Of a DNA stretch of 64,000 nt, positions 8,282-16,587 are shown in pieces; the first letter of the stretch is position 1; each line of letters opens with the position of its first letter. The notes below the pieces were generated by a model. That model saw only the letters and a list, made by a program, of their open reading frames with translations, ran no database searches and had not been told where the DNA came from. The DNA is from Nocardioides sp. 1609 (GTDB lineage: Bacteria; Actinomycetota; Actinomycetes; Propionibacteriales; Nocardioidaceae), in contig NZ_SPUJ01000001.1 in the NCBI RefSeq assembly GCF_004522105.1, positions 1,037,679-1,101,678 of the forward strand. Reading direction: 5' to 3'. The translations under genes and the position numbers were made by a program.

Positions 8282-8495
8282 ACCACCGACAAGATCGCCG
8301 TCGACGAGCTCTTCCACGTCGACCACTGGCTCGACCCCGAGACCCTCCTCATCGCTCGACACCCTCCTTCGTCGCGTGGCGCCCGCCACCGGTGAGCTCC
8401 TCCGCGTCACCGATGCCCGGACCCTCGACGAGGGCTGCTGGGAGGTCGACGCCGCGCCGCACGCCGTCGGCACGACGCGGCGGCCACCCCCGTGA
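8282..8495 (+). pseudogene. Decayed C-terminal fragment of a propeller-family protein
   Basis: Three reading frames in succession encode what reads as one protein end: DHWLDPETLLIA in the first frame, then TPSFVAWRP in the second, then ATGELLRVTDARTLDEGCWE in the third, closing at a stop at 8493-8495. The joined text matches the end of the neighbouring lipoprotein (WLDPRTLL...VLAWRPDVGRLLRVVD near 11260-11340). No start or upstream part of such a gene is present between 8182 and 8282, where the divergent lipoprotein begins. It is therefore best read as a remnant with two frameshifts. It fills most of the otherwise gene-free 8182-8563 interval. Confidence 0.7.
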
Positions 8496-8563
8496 CGCCT
8501 CCGACGCAAACCCGCCCCCTCCGAACCCATCCGTGTGAGCGTTGTCCCTGGGACGGAGGTGTG

Positions 8564-9076
8564 ATGAGGGACGACGACAGCGACGGTTTCACCGCGTGGG
8601 CGGCAGGCGCCGAGCGCCAGCTGCTGCGCTCGGCCGTGCTGCTCACCGGCGACCTCCACCGCGCCCAGGACCTGGTGCAGGAGGCGATGGTGAAGGTCGC
8701 GATGCGGTGGCCGCGGCTGCGCGACGAGCAGCCGACGGCGTACGCCCGCACGATCGTCGCGCGCGACAACATCTCCTGGTGGCGCCGCCGACGGCACGAG
8801 GTCGTCGTCGATCCGGGCACGCCGGCCGGGCAGGGCGTCCCGGCCGTCGCGACCGACGCCGAGGCCGGCCTCGTCGTCCGCCGCGCGCTCGCCCGGCTCA
8901 CCCCGCGACAGCGGGCCGTCGTGGTGCTCCGGTACTTCGACGACCTCACCGAGCGCGAGACCGCCGAGATCCTCGGCATCGCCGTCGGCACCGTCAAGAG
9001 CCAGAACCGCGTCGCGCTCGCCCGGCTCCGCGACGGCGCACCCGAGCTGCTCGACCTGATCGGAGGACCACGATGA
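8564..9076 (+). CDS. SigE-family (ECF-type) RNA polymerase sigma factor
   Basis: A 170-residue sigma-70 family factor with region 2 (RSAVLLTGDLHRAQDLVQEA, about residues 25-45, and ARTIVARDNISWWRRRR) and region 4 (LTPRQRAVVVLRYFDDLTER with the helix-turn-helix ILGIAVGTVKSQNRVAL). The NISWWRRRR segment is typical of the actinobacterial SigE-like subgroup. ATG 8564 closely follows GGAGG; GTG 8561 is an in-frame alternative. Its stop overlaps the start of the membrane protein at 9073 (ATGA), so the two are translationally coupled. It would direct polymerase to an unknown regulon, perhaps including this operon. Confidence 0.9.
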   Translation: MRDDDSDGFTAWAAGAERQLLRSAVLLTGDLHRAQDLVQEAMVKVAMRWPRLRDEQPTAYARTIVARDNISWWRRRRHEVVVDPGTPAGQGVPAVATDAEAGLVVRRALARLTPRQRAVVVLRYFDDLTERETAEILGIAVGTVKSQNRVALARLRDGAPELLDLIGGPR

Positions 9077-10299
9077 GTCTCGACCCCGACGACCTGCACG
9101 ACCTCCTCGACCGCGCCACGGACGCCGTCCAGCCGGTCGGGATGGCCGTCCGGGCGCGCGCCGTCGCCCACCGGAGGCGGGTCCGACGCCGCGGCGTCGC
9201 GGCCGGCCTCGCCTCGGCCGTCGCCGTGGCCGGGGTCGTGGTCGCCGTCCAGGGGGCGGGCGGTCCGGCGGCCGACGCGCCGACGACGCCCGCGCCCGCC
9301 ACCACGAGCACCGCCCCGACACCGGCCGAGCCCCTCGTCGCTCCTGACATCCCCCTCGACCGCATCCAGGACCGTTGGGACCCCCGGGGGGTCGAGGACC
9401 TGCCGGTGCTCGACCTCGGCGTCCCGCGGGTGCTCCCGGTCGCCGACGGCGGCGAGGTGACGACCGCGGTCGCGCTGCTCGACGGCGACGACGCCACCCT
9501 GCTCATCGGGGCCGACGGCGCTCAGACGAGCCTCACCCTGCCCGACGGGCTCGGCACCTCCCGCTCGGTGCGGCTCTCCCCCGACGGACGCCGGGTCGCC
9601 GCGGTCGGGTCGACCGGGTTCTTCTGGCGCGACCTCGACGGCGGCGCCTGGCAGCGTGTCGACGTGCCCGGCCACGCCCGCGAGGGCTCCGTGGGCTGGC
9701 TCCCCGGCAGCGACGTCGTGGTGCTCCAGGGCTACGGCCCCGGCGTCCGGGTCGACCTCGCCACCGGCGGTACCCGGCTCCTGCCGCACCTGGCCGAGTA
9801 CGTCTCCTGGGCCGCGGACCCCGACGGCCGGTTGACCTACCAGCTCCCCGCCGACGGACCGAGCATCGACGGCCCCGCGCTCGTCCGCGAGGACGGCGAC
9901 GGCGGCACGACGGAGGTCTTCCCGGGCCCGCTCGAGAGCATCCAGCGCTACGCCCTCTCGGACTCCTCGATGGCCGCGGCCCGCGCCGACGGCGCCATCT
10001 ACGGCGGCGAGCCGGCGGCGCACGACGTCGACGGGCTGATCGCCCTCGACCGGGTCACCCTCGCCACGCGGGCGCTCCTGCCCGTCGAGGACCGCGCCGG
10101 CTACTACGCCGACGGCGGCAACCTCGTCCCGACGTCCTGGCTCGACGACGACACGGTGCTGTTCACCGTGCTCCCGAGGGACGCCGCCAAGGAGTACCTC
10201 GTCGCCTGGGACGTCGGGACCGGCGACCTGTCCCGCGTGGCCTGCTGGCCCACGGCCTACGACGCCTCCTTCGCCTCGGACCTGGCGGCCAGGCGGTGA
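9073..10299 (+). CDS. Single-pass membrane propeller protein, probable anti-sigma partner
   Basis: A 408-residue protein with a short N-terminal cytoplasmic stub (about 40 residues, DDLHDLLDRATDAVQ then an Arg-rich stretch), one transmembrane helix at about residues 42-60, a Thr/Pro/Ala linker, and an exported domain with propeller-like blades (RLSPDGRRVAAVGSTGFFW, WLPGSDVVVLQGYG, SWLDDDTVLFTVLP). It starts inside the stop codon of the sigma factor, the usual layout for a sigma/anti-sigma pair. The stub lacks the zinc anti-sigma HxxxCxxC motif, so inhibition of the sigma factor is inferred from gene order, not from a known domain. Confidence 0.72.
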   Translation: MSLDPDDLHDLLDRATDAVQPVGMAVRARAVAHRRRVRRRGVAAGLASAVAVAGVVVAVQGAGGPAADAPTTPAPATTSTAPTPAEPLVAPDIPLDRIQDRWDPRGVEDLPVLDLGVPRVLPVADGGEVTTAVALLDGDDATLLIGADGAQTSLTLPDGLGTSRSVRLSPDGRRVAAVGSTGFFWRDLDGGAWQRVDVPGHAREGSVGWLPGSDVVVLQGYGPGVRVDLATGGTRLLPHLAEYVSWAADPDGRLTYQLPADGPSIDGPALVREDGDGGTTEVFPGPLESIQRYALSDSSMAAARADGAIYGGEPAAHDVDGLIALDRVTLATRALLPVEDRAGYYADGGNLVPTSWLDDDTVLFTVLPRDAAKEYLVAWDVGTGDLSRVACWPTAYDASFASDLAARR

Positions 10300-11426
10300 G
10301 GAGGGTGGCGCTCGCGCTGCTGCTCGTCCTCGGCGCGTGCAGCGTCGGCGGGGCCGAGCCGGAGGCGGGCCGCGGGTCGGTGGCACCCACGGCCACCGCC
10401 GCGGCGGCGGCGGACCCGGGCGACCGGCCCGCCGACGTCCGACGGCTGCCGCGCGACCTCGCCGACCTCCCGCGGCTGCGCACCCGACTCCCGCGCACCG
10501 TGCCCCGCGACCCCGCCGCGCTCCCCTCGCTGTCCGCCGACCCGCCGGGCCGGGCGCTGTTCGCCTACCACCCGCCCGAGGGCTTCGACGACGCCCCGGG
10601 CTGGTCGGGCGAGACCGTGCTCCTCCTCGGCGCCGACCGCCGCTGGCGGCGGCTCGACCTGGGCGACCTCGGGCTCCCGGGGGCGGCGCACCCCGGGCAG
10701 GACACCTACGGCGCGGGCAGCCTGTCGCCGGACGGCCGGTGGTGGGCCGGGCGGTCGCGCGCCGGCGTCGTGCTGCTGGACCTCCGCTCCGGCACGCACC
10801 GCGTCGTCGACACGGGCACCGACTGGGTCTCCGAGGTCCGCTGGCTCGCCGACAGCAGCGGGTACGACGTCGTCAACGGCCATGCCGGCGACAGCCAGCG
10901 CGTCACGGTGCCCGGGTTCGAGGTCACCGACCTCCCCTACCGGCTGTGGCAGGTCGGGACCGAGCCCGACGGCACCGTGCTGTCGTTGCGCCGCGTCGAG
11001 GTCGGCACCGCCGAGCTCGTCGAGCACGTCGACGGCGACCTGGTCCCACGGGGTCGGCTGTCGATCCCGGGGCTGGGTCGCGGGGTGACCCGGGTCTGGC
11101 CGGTCTCCCCCACCGACGGACGGTTCGCGGTCGGCCACCAGCCGAGGCCCCTCGACCTCCGGCGCGTCGAGGTCGTCGTCGTCGACACCGAGACCCTGGA
11201 GGTCGAGCACGTGCTGCGGTTCGACAACCGCGGCTACACCGTCCGCGAGTGGTCCTGGCTCGACCCACGGACCCTGCTCGTCGGCACCGACGACGGCGTC
11301 CTGGCCTGGCGGCCGGACGTGGGCCGGCTGCTCCGCGTGGTCGACGTCCCGGTCGCACCGACCGACCGCTACTGGACGTGGTCCGCCTCCCGTGCCGGTG
11401 CGGGAGGCAGCTCCACCGGCTCCTGA
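10296..11426 (+). CDS. Propeller-family lipoprotein
   Basis: A 376-residue predicted lipoprotein starting with GTG inside the stop codon of the preceding gene (GTGA overlap). The N-terminus is short, with the lipobox LVLGAC at residues 10-15. The rest has SLSPDGRWWAGRSRAGVVLL, EVRWLADSSGYDVV, VWPVSPTDGRFAVG and WLDPRTLLVGTDDGVLAWRP, an array of propeller-like blades paralogous to the genes at 7021 and 9073. Third gene of the sigma factor operon, it would sit on the outer face of the membrane next to its membrane-bound paralogue. Function unknown. Confidence 0.72.
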   Translation: MRRVALALLLVLGACSVGGAEPEAGRGSVAPTATAAAAADPGDRPADVRRLPRDLADLPRLRTRLPRTVPRDPAALPSLSADPPGRALFAYHPPEGFDDAPGWSGETVLLLGADRRWRRLDLGDLGLPGAAHPGQDTYGAGSLSPDGRWWAGRSRAGVVLLDLRSGTHRVVDTGTDWVSEVRWLADSSGYDVVNGHAGDSQRVTVPGFEVTDLPYRLWQVGTEPDGTVLSLRRVEVGTAELVEHVDGDLVPRGRLSIPGLGRGVTRVWPVSPTDGRFAVGHQPRPLDLRRVEVVVVDTETLEVEHVLRFDNRGYTVREWSWLDPRTLLVGTDDGVLAWRPDVGRLLRVVDVPVAPTDRYWTWSASRAGAGGSSTGS

Positions 11427-11527
11427 TCCGCAGGCGGGCCTCGGTCGCACGGTGAGGGCTTCCGCGCGTCCCGGTGCGAACGGAGCGGCGTGCTGTTCCA
11501 CCTGCTCCCGGAACCTAGGGTGGCGCG

Positions 11528-12175
11528 ATGAACGCGGCGCGGACGTGGCACGCCGCCACCGCCGCGCTGGCGGTCGGCGGACTGACGCTGCAGCTCGTCC
11601 TGGTGGTGATCGGCAACCCCGTCCTGGCCGAGGTGGAGCCGCCCGGGCTCGGCATGCGGCTGTACCGGTTCGCCGCCTACTTCACGGTCGAGAGCAATGC
11701 CCTCGTCGCCTTCGCGGCCCTCACCCTGGTCAGGAACCCGCAGCGCGACGGTCGTGCGTGGCGGGTGCTGCGGCTGGCGGGCGTCGTCGCCATCACGGTC
11801 ACCGCGCTGGTCCACTTCGTCCTGCTGCGGCCGCTGCTCGACCTCGAGGGCTGGGACTACGTCGCGGACAAGGTGCTGCACATGGGGGTCCCTGCCCTCG
11901 CGATCCTCGGGTGGGTCTGCTTCGGACCGCGCCCCCGGGTGTCGTCGGCGACCGTGTGGGTGGCCCTGGCGCTGCCCCTGGGCTGGACGGTCTGGACCCT
12001 CGCGTTCGGGCAGGTCGACGGCTGGTACCCCTACCCCTTCCTCGACCCCGACGCCGAGGGGTGGCCCCACGTCGCCGTCGCGCTGGCGGGGGTCACCACG
12101 CTCTTCGTCGCCCTGTCCCTCGCTGCTCGGTGGTGGGACCGGCGACCGGCCGGGGTCGCCGACCCGCCCACCTGA
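11528..12175 (+). CDS. Pr6Pr-type integral membrane protein
   Basis: A 215-residue protein with six predicted membrane segments, starting at about residues 9, 45, 75, 108, 138 and 180. The pattern YFTVESNALVAFAAL, VHFVLLRPLL and WYPYPFLDP matches the Pr6Pr (FAR-17a/AIG1-like) membrane family common in actinobacteria, whose biochemical role is not settled. ATG 11528 lies 6 nt behind TAGGGT, the leaderless arrangement. It stands alone between the lipoprotein operon and a convergent surface-protein gene. Confidence 0.78.
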   Translation: MNAARTWHAATAALAVGGLTLQLVLVVIGNPVLAEVEPPGLGMRLYRFAAYFTVESNALVAFAALTLVRNPQRDGRAWRVLRLAGVVAITVTALVHFVLLRPLLDLEGWDYVADKVLHMGVPALAILGWVCFGPRPRVSSATVWVALALPLGWTVWTLAFGQVDGWYPYPFLDPDAEGWPHVAVALAGVTTLFVALSLAARWWDRRPAGVADPPT

Positions 12176-12220
12176 CCCGTCCCGCACACCGTCGGTCTCG
12201 TGCGACGGCGGGTCTCACGG

Positions 12221-12403
12221 TCAGTGCAGCCTCCGGGTCCGCCCGGACAGCACCAGCAGCACGGCACCACTGACGAGCAGGGCACCGGCCAGGGCCAGCA
12301 GGAGCACCGGAGGACCTCCCGTGTCCGGGAGACCGCCACCGGCGCCGGACTCATCGCCCCCGTCCGAGGGGGAGGTCGACGGCGTCGCCGTGGGGTCGGT
12401 CAC
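12221..12403 (-). CDS. LPXTG cell-wall sorting signal, detached by a frameshift
   Basis: A 60-residue open frame that consists of a Thr/Ser/Pro/Gly-rich linker, then LPDTGG, a hydrophobic helix and the charged tail SGRTRRLH. This is a complete sortase recognition signal, but it has no signal peptide of its own. It begins exactly where the long surface-protein gene upstream stops (GTG 12403-12401 overlaps TGA 12402-12400). The simplest reading is that both are one gene, and that a -1 shift or one missing or extra base in the repetitive Pro-Thr linker has separated the anchor from the protein. Coupled translation of a stand-alone anchor peptide is possible but would have no obvious use. Confidence 0.7.
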   Translation of the reverse strand: MTDPTATPSTSPSDGGDESGAGGGLPDTGGPPVLLLALAGALLVSGAVLLVLSGRTRRLH

Positions 12404-14244
12404 GGGGACGTCGTGGGCGACGCGGTGGGCGAGGCGGTGGTCGTGGGCGACGGGGTGGGCGTGGGCGTGGGCTCGACCGCCGCCGCCTGCAGGCTGAAGT
12501 CCAGGCCCCCGCGGATCTCCCCGGCCGCGGTGATCGTGAAGGGCAGGGTCCCGGCTCCCAGCACGTCGTAGCCGTCAGGGGCGGTCACCGTGGCGGTGTA
12601 GGCGCCGGCGTCCAGGTCGTCGAGGAAGTAGCCGCCGGCGGCGTCGGTGTCGACGGCGACGGGAGCGCCCGGTCCGTCGAGGGTCACCGTGACGTCCGCG
12701 ACCGGACCGTCCTCGTCGCTCACCTCTCCCGACGCGGCGCCGGGACGGGCCAGGGCGAAGTCCTGGCCGGTGACGTCGACCGCGCCGACCACGGTGTCCC
12801 GACTCGTGGTGCCGGTGTACCCCTCGGGCGGGTCGATGCTGATCGTGTAGGTGTCGGCGTCGACGCGCGGGAACGTGTAGCCGCCGTCGCCGTCGGTCAC
12901 GGTGCTCACCACGGGCCCCCCACCTGTCGGCGTGAGCCGCACCGGGACGCCTCCGAGCCCTCCGCCACCGCCGGTGACCCGGCCCGAGACGTCCGGGAGC
13001 GCCCGGACGGTGAAGTCCTGGCCCGTGATCGGAGTCGCGTCGACGTCCAGGCCGCCGATGACGGTGCCGTCCGGGCCTGGCGCGTACCCGTCGGGCACGG
13101 TGACGGCGACCGAGTAACCGTCGGCGACGGGGTTGTCGTCGAAGAGGTAGCTGCCGTCCGGACCGGTCGTCTGCGTCACGGTGGAGCTGTCGGGTCGAGC
13201 GAGCGTGACACTCACGCCCGGCAGGGGTGTCCCCTCGTCGTCCGTGACGGTCCCGCTGATGGGTTGCGGGATGACCTCGCGCACGGTGAAGGCGGCGCGG
13301 GCGGCGGCGTCCCCGTCGTCGCCGCGGTTGTCGACGCCCGCAGCGGCGCTCCCGACCACGGCGCACCCGGGCGGCGCGGTCACCCGCACGGTGTAGCCGC
13401 TCTGCGTGGCGAACTCCCCGAGGTCGTAGTCGCCGGCGGCGTCCGGACGCACGGTCGCCAGGGTGTCGCCCCACGGCGAGACCAGGGTGAGCACGGTCTC
13501 CTCGACCGCACAGGTCCCGGACGCCACGTTGACGGCGCCGCCGATCGGGCGCGCGCGACTCACGAACCAGGTCTGGTAGATCGGGAAGCCGGCGCGGCGC
13601 GTGAAGACCAGGGTGAGGCTGCGCAGCCGCACGTCAGGCTCGAACCAGCCGGTCGCCCCGTCGGTGTCGGCGGCGGTCGGGTTGCCGACGAGCGTCGAGG
13701 TGCCGCCGTTCCAGGTGGGCTGGTCGGCGTCGCCGACGGAGTTGAACCCACCCTTGAACCACGAGTCGACCTCCGCGGCCGGCACCGGGTCACCGGCGGC
13801 GTCCAGCGCGGTGACACGCACCTGGTCGGCGTCGACGTCGCCGAGGACGAAGGCCCAGCCGGTCTCGGGCGTGGGCCTGTCGAAGGTGTAGGTGGTGGTC
13901 GAGGGGGCGGTGGCGTTGTCGGCCTTGGGGCGCAGCGCGAGATACGGCGAGCCGACGCTGCTGCCGTACTTCTGGCCCGGCGGGGTGCCCACGCCCAGGA
14001 ACGTCGAGGCCCCGGAGGGCAGCTGGACGTTGGCGCGGGAGTCGGTCGCCACGACTGCGGCGGGGAAGCCCGCGGCGCGTTGCCGCACCACGGTCGCGTA
14101 GTCGTTGGAGGTGCCGGTGATCGGCGACCACGACGCCCATCGGTCGGTCACGGCGTGCGCGGCCCCGGACGTGAGCAACGGGAGGCCCACCGCCAGGAGG
14201 GCGATGGCACAGGTCGCCACCAGGGTCTTGCCGAGCCGAGTCAT
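12400..14244 (-). CDS. Cell-surface protein with carboxypeptidase-regulatory/SdrB-like domains (truncated before its LPXTG signal)
   Basis: A 614-residue exported protein. The signal peptide runs to AHA near residue 32. A beta-rich N-terminal domain of about 230 residues follows (FDRPTPETGWAFVLGDVDAD is a landmark), then at least four repeats of the carboxypeptidase-regulatory/SdrD-B type: ISGTVTDDEGTPLPGVSVTL, VSGRVTGGGGGLGGVPVRL, ASGEVSDEDGPVADVTVTL and related units. It closes in a Pro-Thr-Ser linker. Such proteins are wall-anchored stalks or adhesins. The frame ends at TGA 12400 just before a sorting signal in another frame, so the intact gene probably spans 12221-14244. ATG 14244 has GAGAGG upstream and a TACCGT -10 near 14291. 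Confidence 0.8.
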   Translation of the reverse strand: MTRLGKTLVATCAIALLAVGLPLLTSGAAHAVTDRWASWSPITGTSNDYATVVRQRAAGFPAAVVATDSRANVQLPSGASTFLGVGTPPGQKYGSSVGSPYLALRPKADNATAPSTTTYTFDRPTPETGWAFVLGDVDADQVRVTALDAAGDPVPAAEVDSWFKGGFNSVGDADQPTWNGGTSTLVGNPTAADTDGATGWFEPDVRLRSLTLVFTRRAGFPIYQTWFVSRARPIGGAVNVASGTCAVEETVLTLVSPWGDTLATVRPDAAGDYDLGEFATQSGYTVRVTAPPGCAVVGSAAAGVDNRGDDGDAAARAAFTVREVIPQPISGTVTDDEGTPLPGVSVTLARPDSSTVTQTTGPDGSYLFDDNPVADGYSVAVTVPDGYAPGPDGTVIGGLDVDATPITGQDFTVRALPDVSGRVTGGGGGLGGVPVRLTPTGGGPVVSTVTDGDGGYTFPRVDADTYTISIDPPEGYTGTTSRDTVVGAVDVTGQDFALARPGAASGEVSDEDGPVADVTVTLDGPGAPVAVDTDAAGGYFLDDLDAGAYTATVTAPDGYDVLGAGTLPFTITAAGEIRGGLDFSLQAAAVEPTPTPTPSPTTTASPTASPTTSP

Positions 14245-14496
14245 CGGGTCCTGCCTCTCCCCGGACGGCACCGGGCCTGCGAGGACGGTAGACCGGATCC
14301 GGCTCGCGGCGCCAGGGCGGACCTCGTCCGGGTCCCGGGTCGTCGAGCGCCAGGTCCCGCAGGGGCTCACCGAGGCTCACCCCTCCCGCGCCCCGCGCCG
14401 GACACGAGGACGACGACGTCCGAGATGCGATTGACTCGTGCCGGTGTGCCACGCGGGGAGGACCGCGCGGGGCGAGGAAGAAACCTCGGGGGTCGA

Positions 14497-14525
14497 TGTC
14501 GAAGAACCCGGCAGCCGTTCGACGT
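14497..14525 (+). promoter_or_regulatory. Candidate ECF42 promoter before the DGPF gene
   Basis: TGTCGA at 14497-14502 and CGAC at 14520-14523 are separated by 17 bases, the -35/-10 pair reported for ECF42 sigma factors (TGTCGA and CGA/TC). It lies 45 bases upstream of a DGPF gene and its own ECF42 gene, so self-regulation is likely. The rest of the 14245-14569 interval holds the promoter of the divergent surface-protein gene and no gene that I can support. Confidence 0.65.
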
Positions 14526-14569
14526 ACGTGGGAGAAGCACGTCCCGGCCATCAAGTAGGAGTGATCAGC

Positions 14570-14944
14570 ATGCCGCGTTTCATGGGATTCGTCAGGATGG
14601 AAGAGGGCGTGGGCACGCCGCCGCAGTCGCTGTTCGACGCGATGGACGTCTACATCGGCGAGCAGGCCGCCAAGGGTGCTTTCCTCGACGGCGGTGGCCT
14701 GTACGGCACGGAGGACGCCGTCAACTTCGTGGTCCGCCAGGGCGAGGTCAGCCGGGTCGACGGCCCCTACGCCGAGGCCAAGGAGGTCGTCGGCGGCTGG
14801 GCGATCATGCAGTACGACACCCTCGAGGAGGCCGTGGCCGACCAGCGGGTCTTCGCGGAGCTGCACGCGAAGCACTGGCCCGAGGTCACCGTGATCTCGA
14901 CCCTGCGCCAGATCTCGACGGGCCCCGACGAGCCCGGCGACTGA
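14570..14944 (+). CDS. YCII/DGPF-domain protein
   Basis: A 124-residue small cytoplasmic protein of the YCII-related (DGPF) family: DGPYAEAKEVVGGWAIMQYD is the family signature around residues 62-81. ATG 14570 has AGGAG 8 nt upstream. DGPF proteins are the standard genomic neighbours and main targets of ECF42 sigma factors; their biochemical activity is unknown. The sigma factor follows 41 nt downstream, and a matching promoter lies upstream. A TACGCT just before the sigma gene suggests that it can also be transcribed separately. Confidence 0.88.
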   Translation: MPRFMGFVRMEEGVGTPPQSLFDAMDVYIGEQAAKGAFLDGGGLYGTEDAVNFVVRQGEVSRVDGPYAEAKEVVGGWAIMQYDTLEEAVADQRVFAELHAKHWPEVTVISTLRQISTGPDEPGD

Positions 14945-14985
14945 TCGACACCGCGTGCCGAGCGGGCGGTCACTACGCTGGCACG

Positions 14986-16278
14986 GTGCCGGCCGAGACC
15001 AGGACGGACGACCCGACCGAGGCCGTCGTCGCCGCGTGGCGGGCCGAGTCGGCCCGCCTCGTCGGTGCCCTCGCCCGGATGACCCGCGACGTCCAGCTCG
15101 CCGAGGACCTGGCCCAGGACGCACTCGTCGCTGCGCTCGAGCAGTGGCCCACGGCCGGGGTGCCGGAGAACCCGGGCGCCTGGTTGATGACCATCGCGAA
15201 GCGGCGCGGCATCGACCACGTCCGGCGCGCCGACGTCCTCCGGCGCAAGGTCGCGGAGCTCGGACGTGCCGGCGCGGGAGAGGAGACGGGGATGGCGGAC
15301 CTCGACGCACAGGTCGACCACATCGAGGACGACGTCCTGCGGCTCATCTTCCTGACCTGCCACCCGTCCCTGACCGCCGAGTCCCGCGCAGCCCTGACGC
15401 TGCGTCTGGTGGGAGGGCTCACCACCACCGAGATCGCCCGCGGGTTCCTGGCCACCGAGGCCGCCGTGGGCCAGCGCATCTCGCGGGCCAAGAGGACCCT
15501 GTCCGAGGCCCGGGCCGAGCTCGAGCTGCCCACGGGGGCGGAGCGGACCAGGCGCCTGGACGACGTCATGGCCGTGATCTCCCTGATCTTCAACGAGGGC
15601 TACAGCGCCACTGCCGGCACGGACTGGATGCGCCCCGACCTCGCGGACGAGGCGATGCGGCTCGCGCGCATGCTGGCAGCACTCGCTCCTGACGAGCCCG
15701 AGGTGCTCGGACTGCAGGCACTGCTGGAGCTGCAGGGCTCGAGGACGGCCGCTCGCCTCGACGAGTCCGGCGCAGCGGTCCTGCTGGAGGCGCAGGACCG
15801 GACCCGCTGGGACCAGCTGCTGATCCGACGCGGCCTGGCCGCCCTGCGGCGGGCCGAGCAGCTCGCCGCGGGCGGCAAGCCCGTGGGGAGGTACTTCCTG
15901 CAGGCCTCGATCGCCGCGCAGCACGCCCGCGCGGAGCGTGCCGAGGACACGAGCTGGCGCCGCATCGCAGCGCTGTACGACGTCCTGGCCCGCGCCGCAC
16001 CGGGACCGGTCGTCGAGGTGAACCGGGCGGTCGCGCACGGGCGGGCGTTCGGGCCGGACGCGGGGCTGGCCGTGCTCGAGGAGCTGGGCGCCGACGGGCT
16101 CGGCGACTCCCCGCTCGTCCCCAGCGTGCGCGGCGACCTGCTCGAGCACGCCGGGTTGCACGGGGAGGCCGCCGAGCAGTTCACCGAGGCGGCCAGGCGC
16201 ACCAGGAACGAGAGCGAGCGGGCGCTCCTGCGCCGACGGGCCGACCTGAACCTGGCGCGAGTCCCGGAAGCCGACTGA
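14986..16278 (+). CDS. ECF42-type sigma factor with C-terminal TPR-like extension
   Basis: A 430-residue sigma factor, about 2.5 times the length of an ordinary ECF. Region 2 has LAEDLAQDALVAALEQWP and NPGAWLMTIAKRRGIDHVRR; region 4 has LIFLTCHPSLTAESRAALTL and LTTTEIARGFLATEAAVGQR. The large C-terminal half (from FNEGYSATAG, about residue 203) is the DUF6596/TPR-like extension found in ECF42 members, thought to be needed for activity in place of a separate anti-sigma factor. GTG 14986 lies 6 nt after TACGCT, a leaderless start. It pairs with the DGPF gene upstream. Confidence 0.9.
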   Translation: MPAETRTDDPTEAVVAAWRAESARLVGALARMTRDVQLAEDLAQDALVAALEQWPTAGVPENPGAWLMTIAKRRGIDHVRRADVLRRKVAELGRAGAGEETGMADLDAQVDHIEDDVLRLIFLTCHPSLTAESRAALTLRLVGGLTTTEIARGFLATEAAVGQRISRAKRTLSEARAELELPTGAERTRRLDDVMAVISLIFNEGYSATAGTDWMRPDLADEAMRLARMLAALAPDEPEVLGLQALLELQGSRTAARLDESGAAVLLEAQDRTRWDQLLIRRGLAALRRAEQLAAGGKPVGRYFLQASIAAQHARAERAEDTSWRRIAALYDVLARAAPGPVVEVNRAVAHGRAFGPDAGLAVLEELGADGLGDSPLVPSVRGDLLEHAGLHGEAAEQFTEAARRTRNESERALLRRRADLNLARVPEAD

Positions 16279-16376
16279 GGCCGTCCGCCGCGGCGTGCCC
16301 CGGACCGCGCACCGGGACGAGCGTCGCTCGGACGTGCCGGTGGGTCGCCAGCGAGCGCGCCGACTCCCTCACCTCG

Positions 16377-16418
16377 TCGGCGTCGGCGTCGGCGTCGGCA
16401 TCGGCATCGGCATCGGCA
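16377..16418. repeat. Hexanucleotide microsatellite in a gene-free stretch
   Basis: Seven units of TCGGCG or TCGGCA follow each other without interruption. The units change from the G form to the A form once. They lie in the 16279-16587 interval between two convergent genes, in which I find no gene. Read in one frame it would encode alternating Asp-Ala, but no start or ribosome site supports translation. It may simply be slippage. Confidence 0.8.
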
Positions 16419-16587
16419 GGCGTGCTTAGCAACGGCCGGTTCGCCCCCACCTGTCGGCCCTCCCGCGCTCGCCGCCGATAGCCAACGAGCGTGGAGCCGG
16501 GGCCAGAGCGCTCCGCCCACACCCGCGCCGCACCCCGTTGACCAAGAGGCTCCCCGCCGCTGTCGGTGCCTGCCTGCCCCGCCCCGG

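Noticed and set aside
16377..16418. Repeat array considered as a CRISPR or a coding Asp-Ala repeat
   Set aside because: Units are 6 bp without spacers and lie in a gene-free interval without ribosome site or start.
16279..16587. Search for a promoter or small RNA in the gap between the ECF42 gene and the phosphatase gene
   Set aside because: The flanking genes converge, and apart from the microsatellite nothing with a structure or box stands out.
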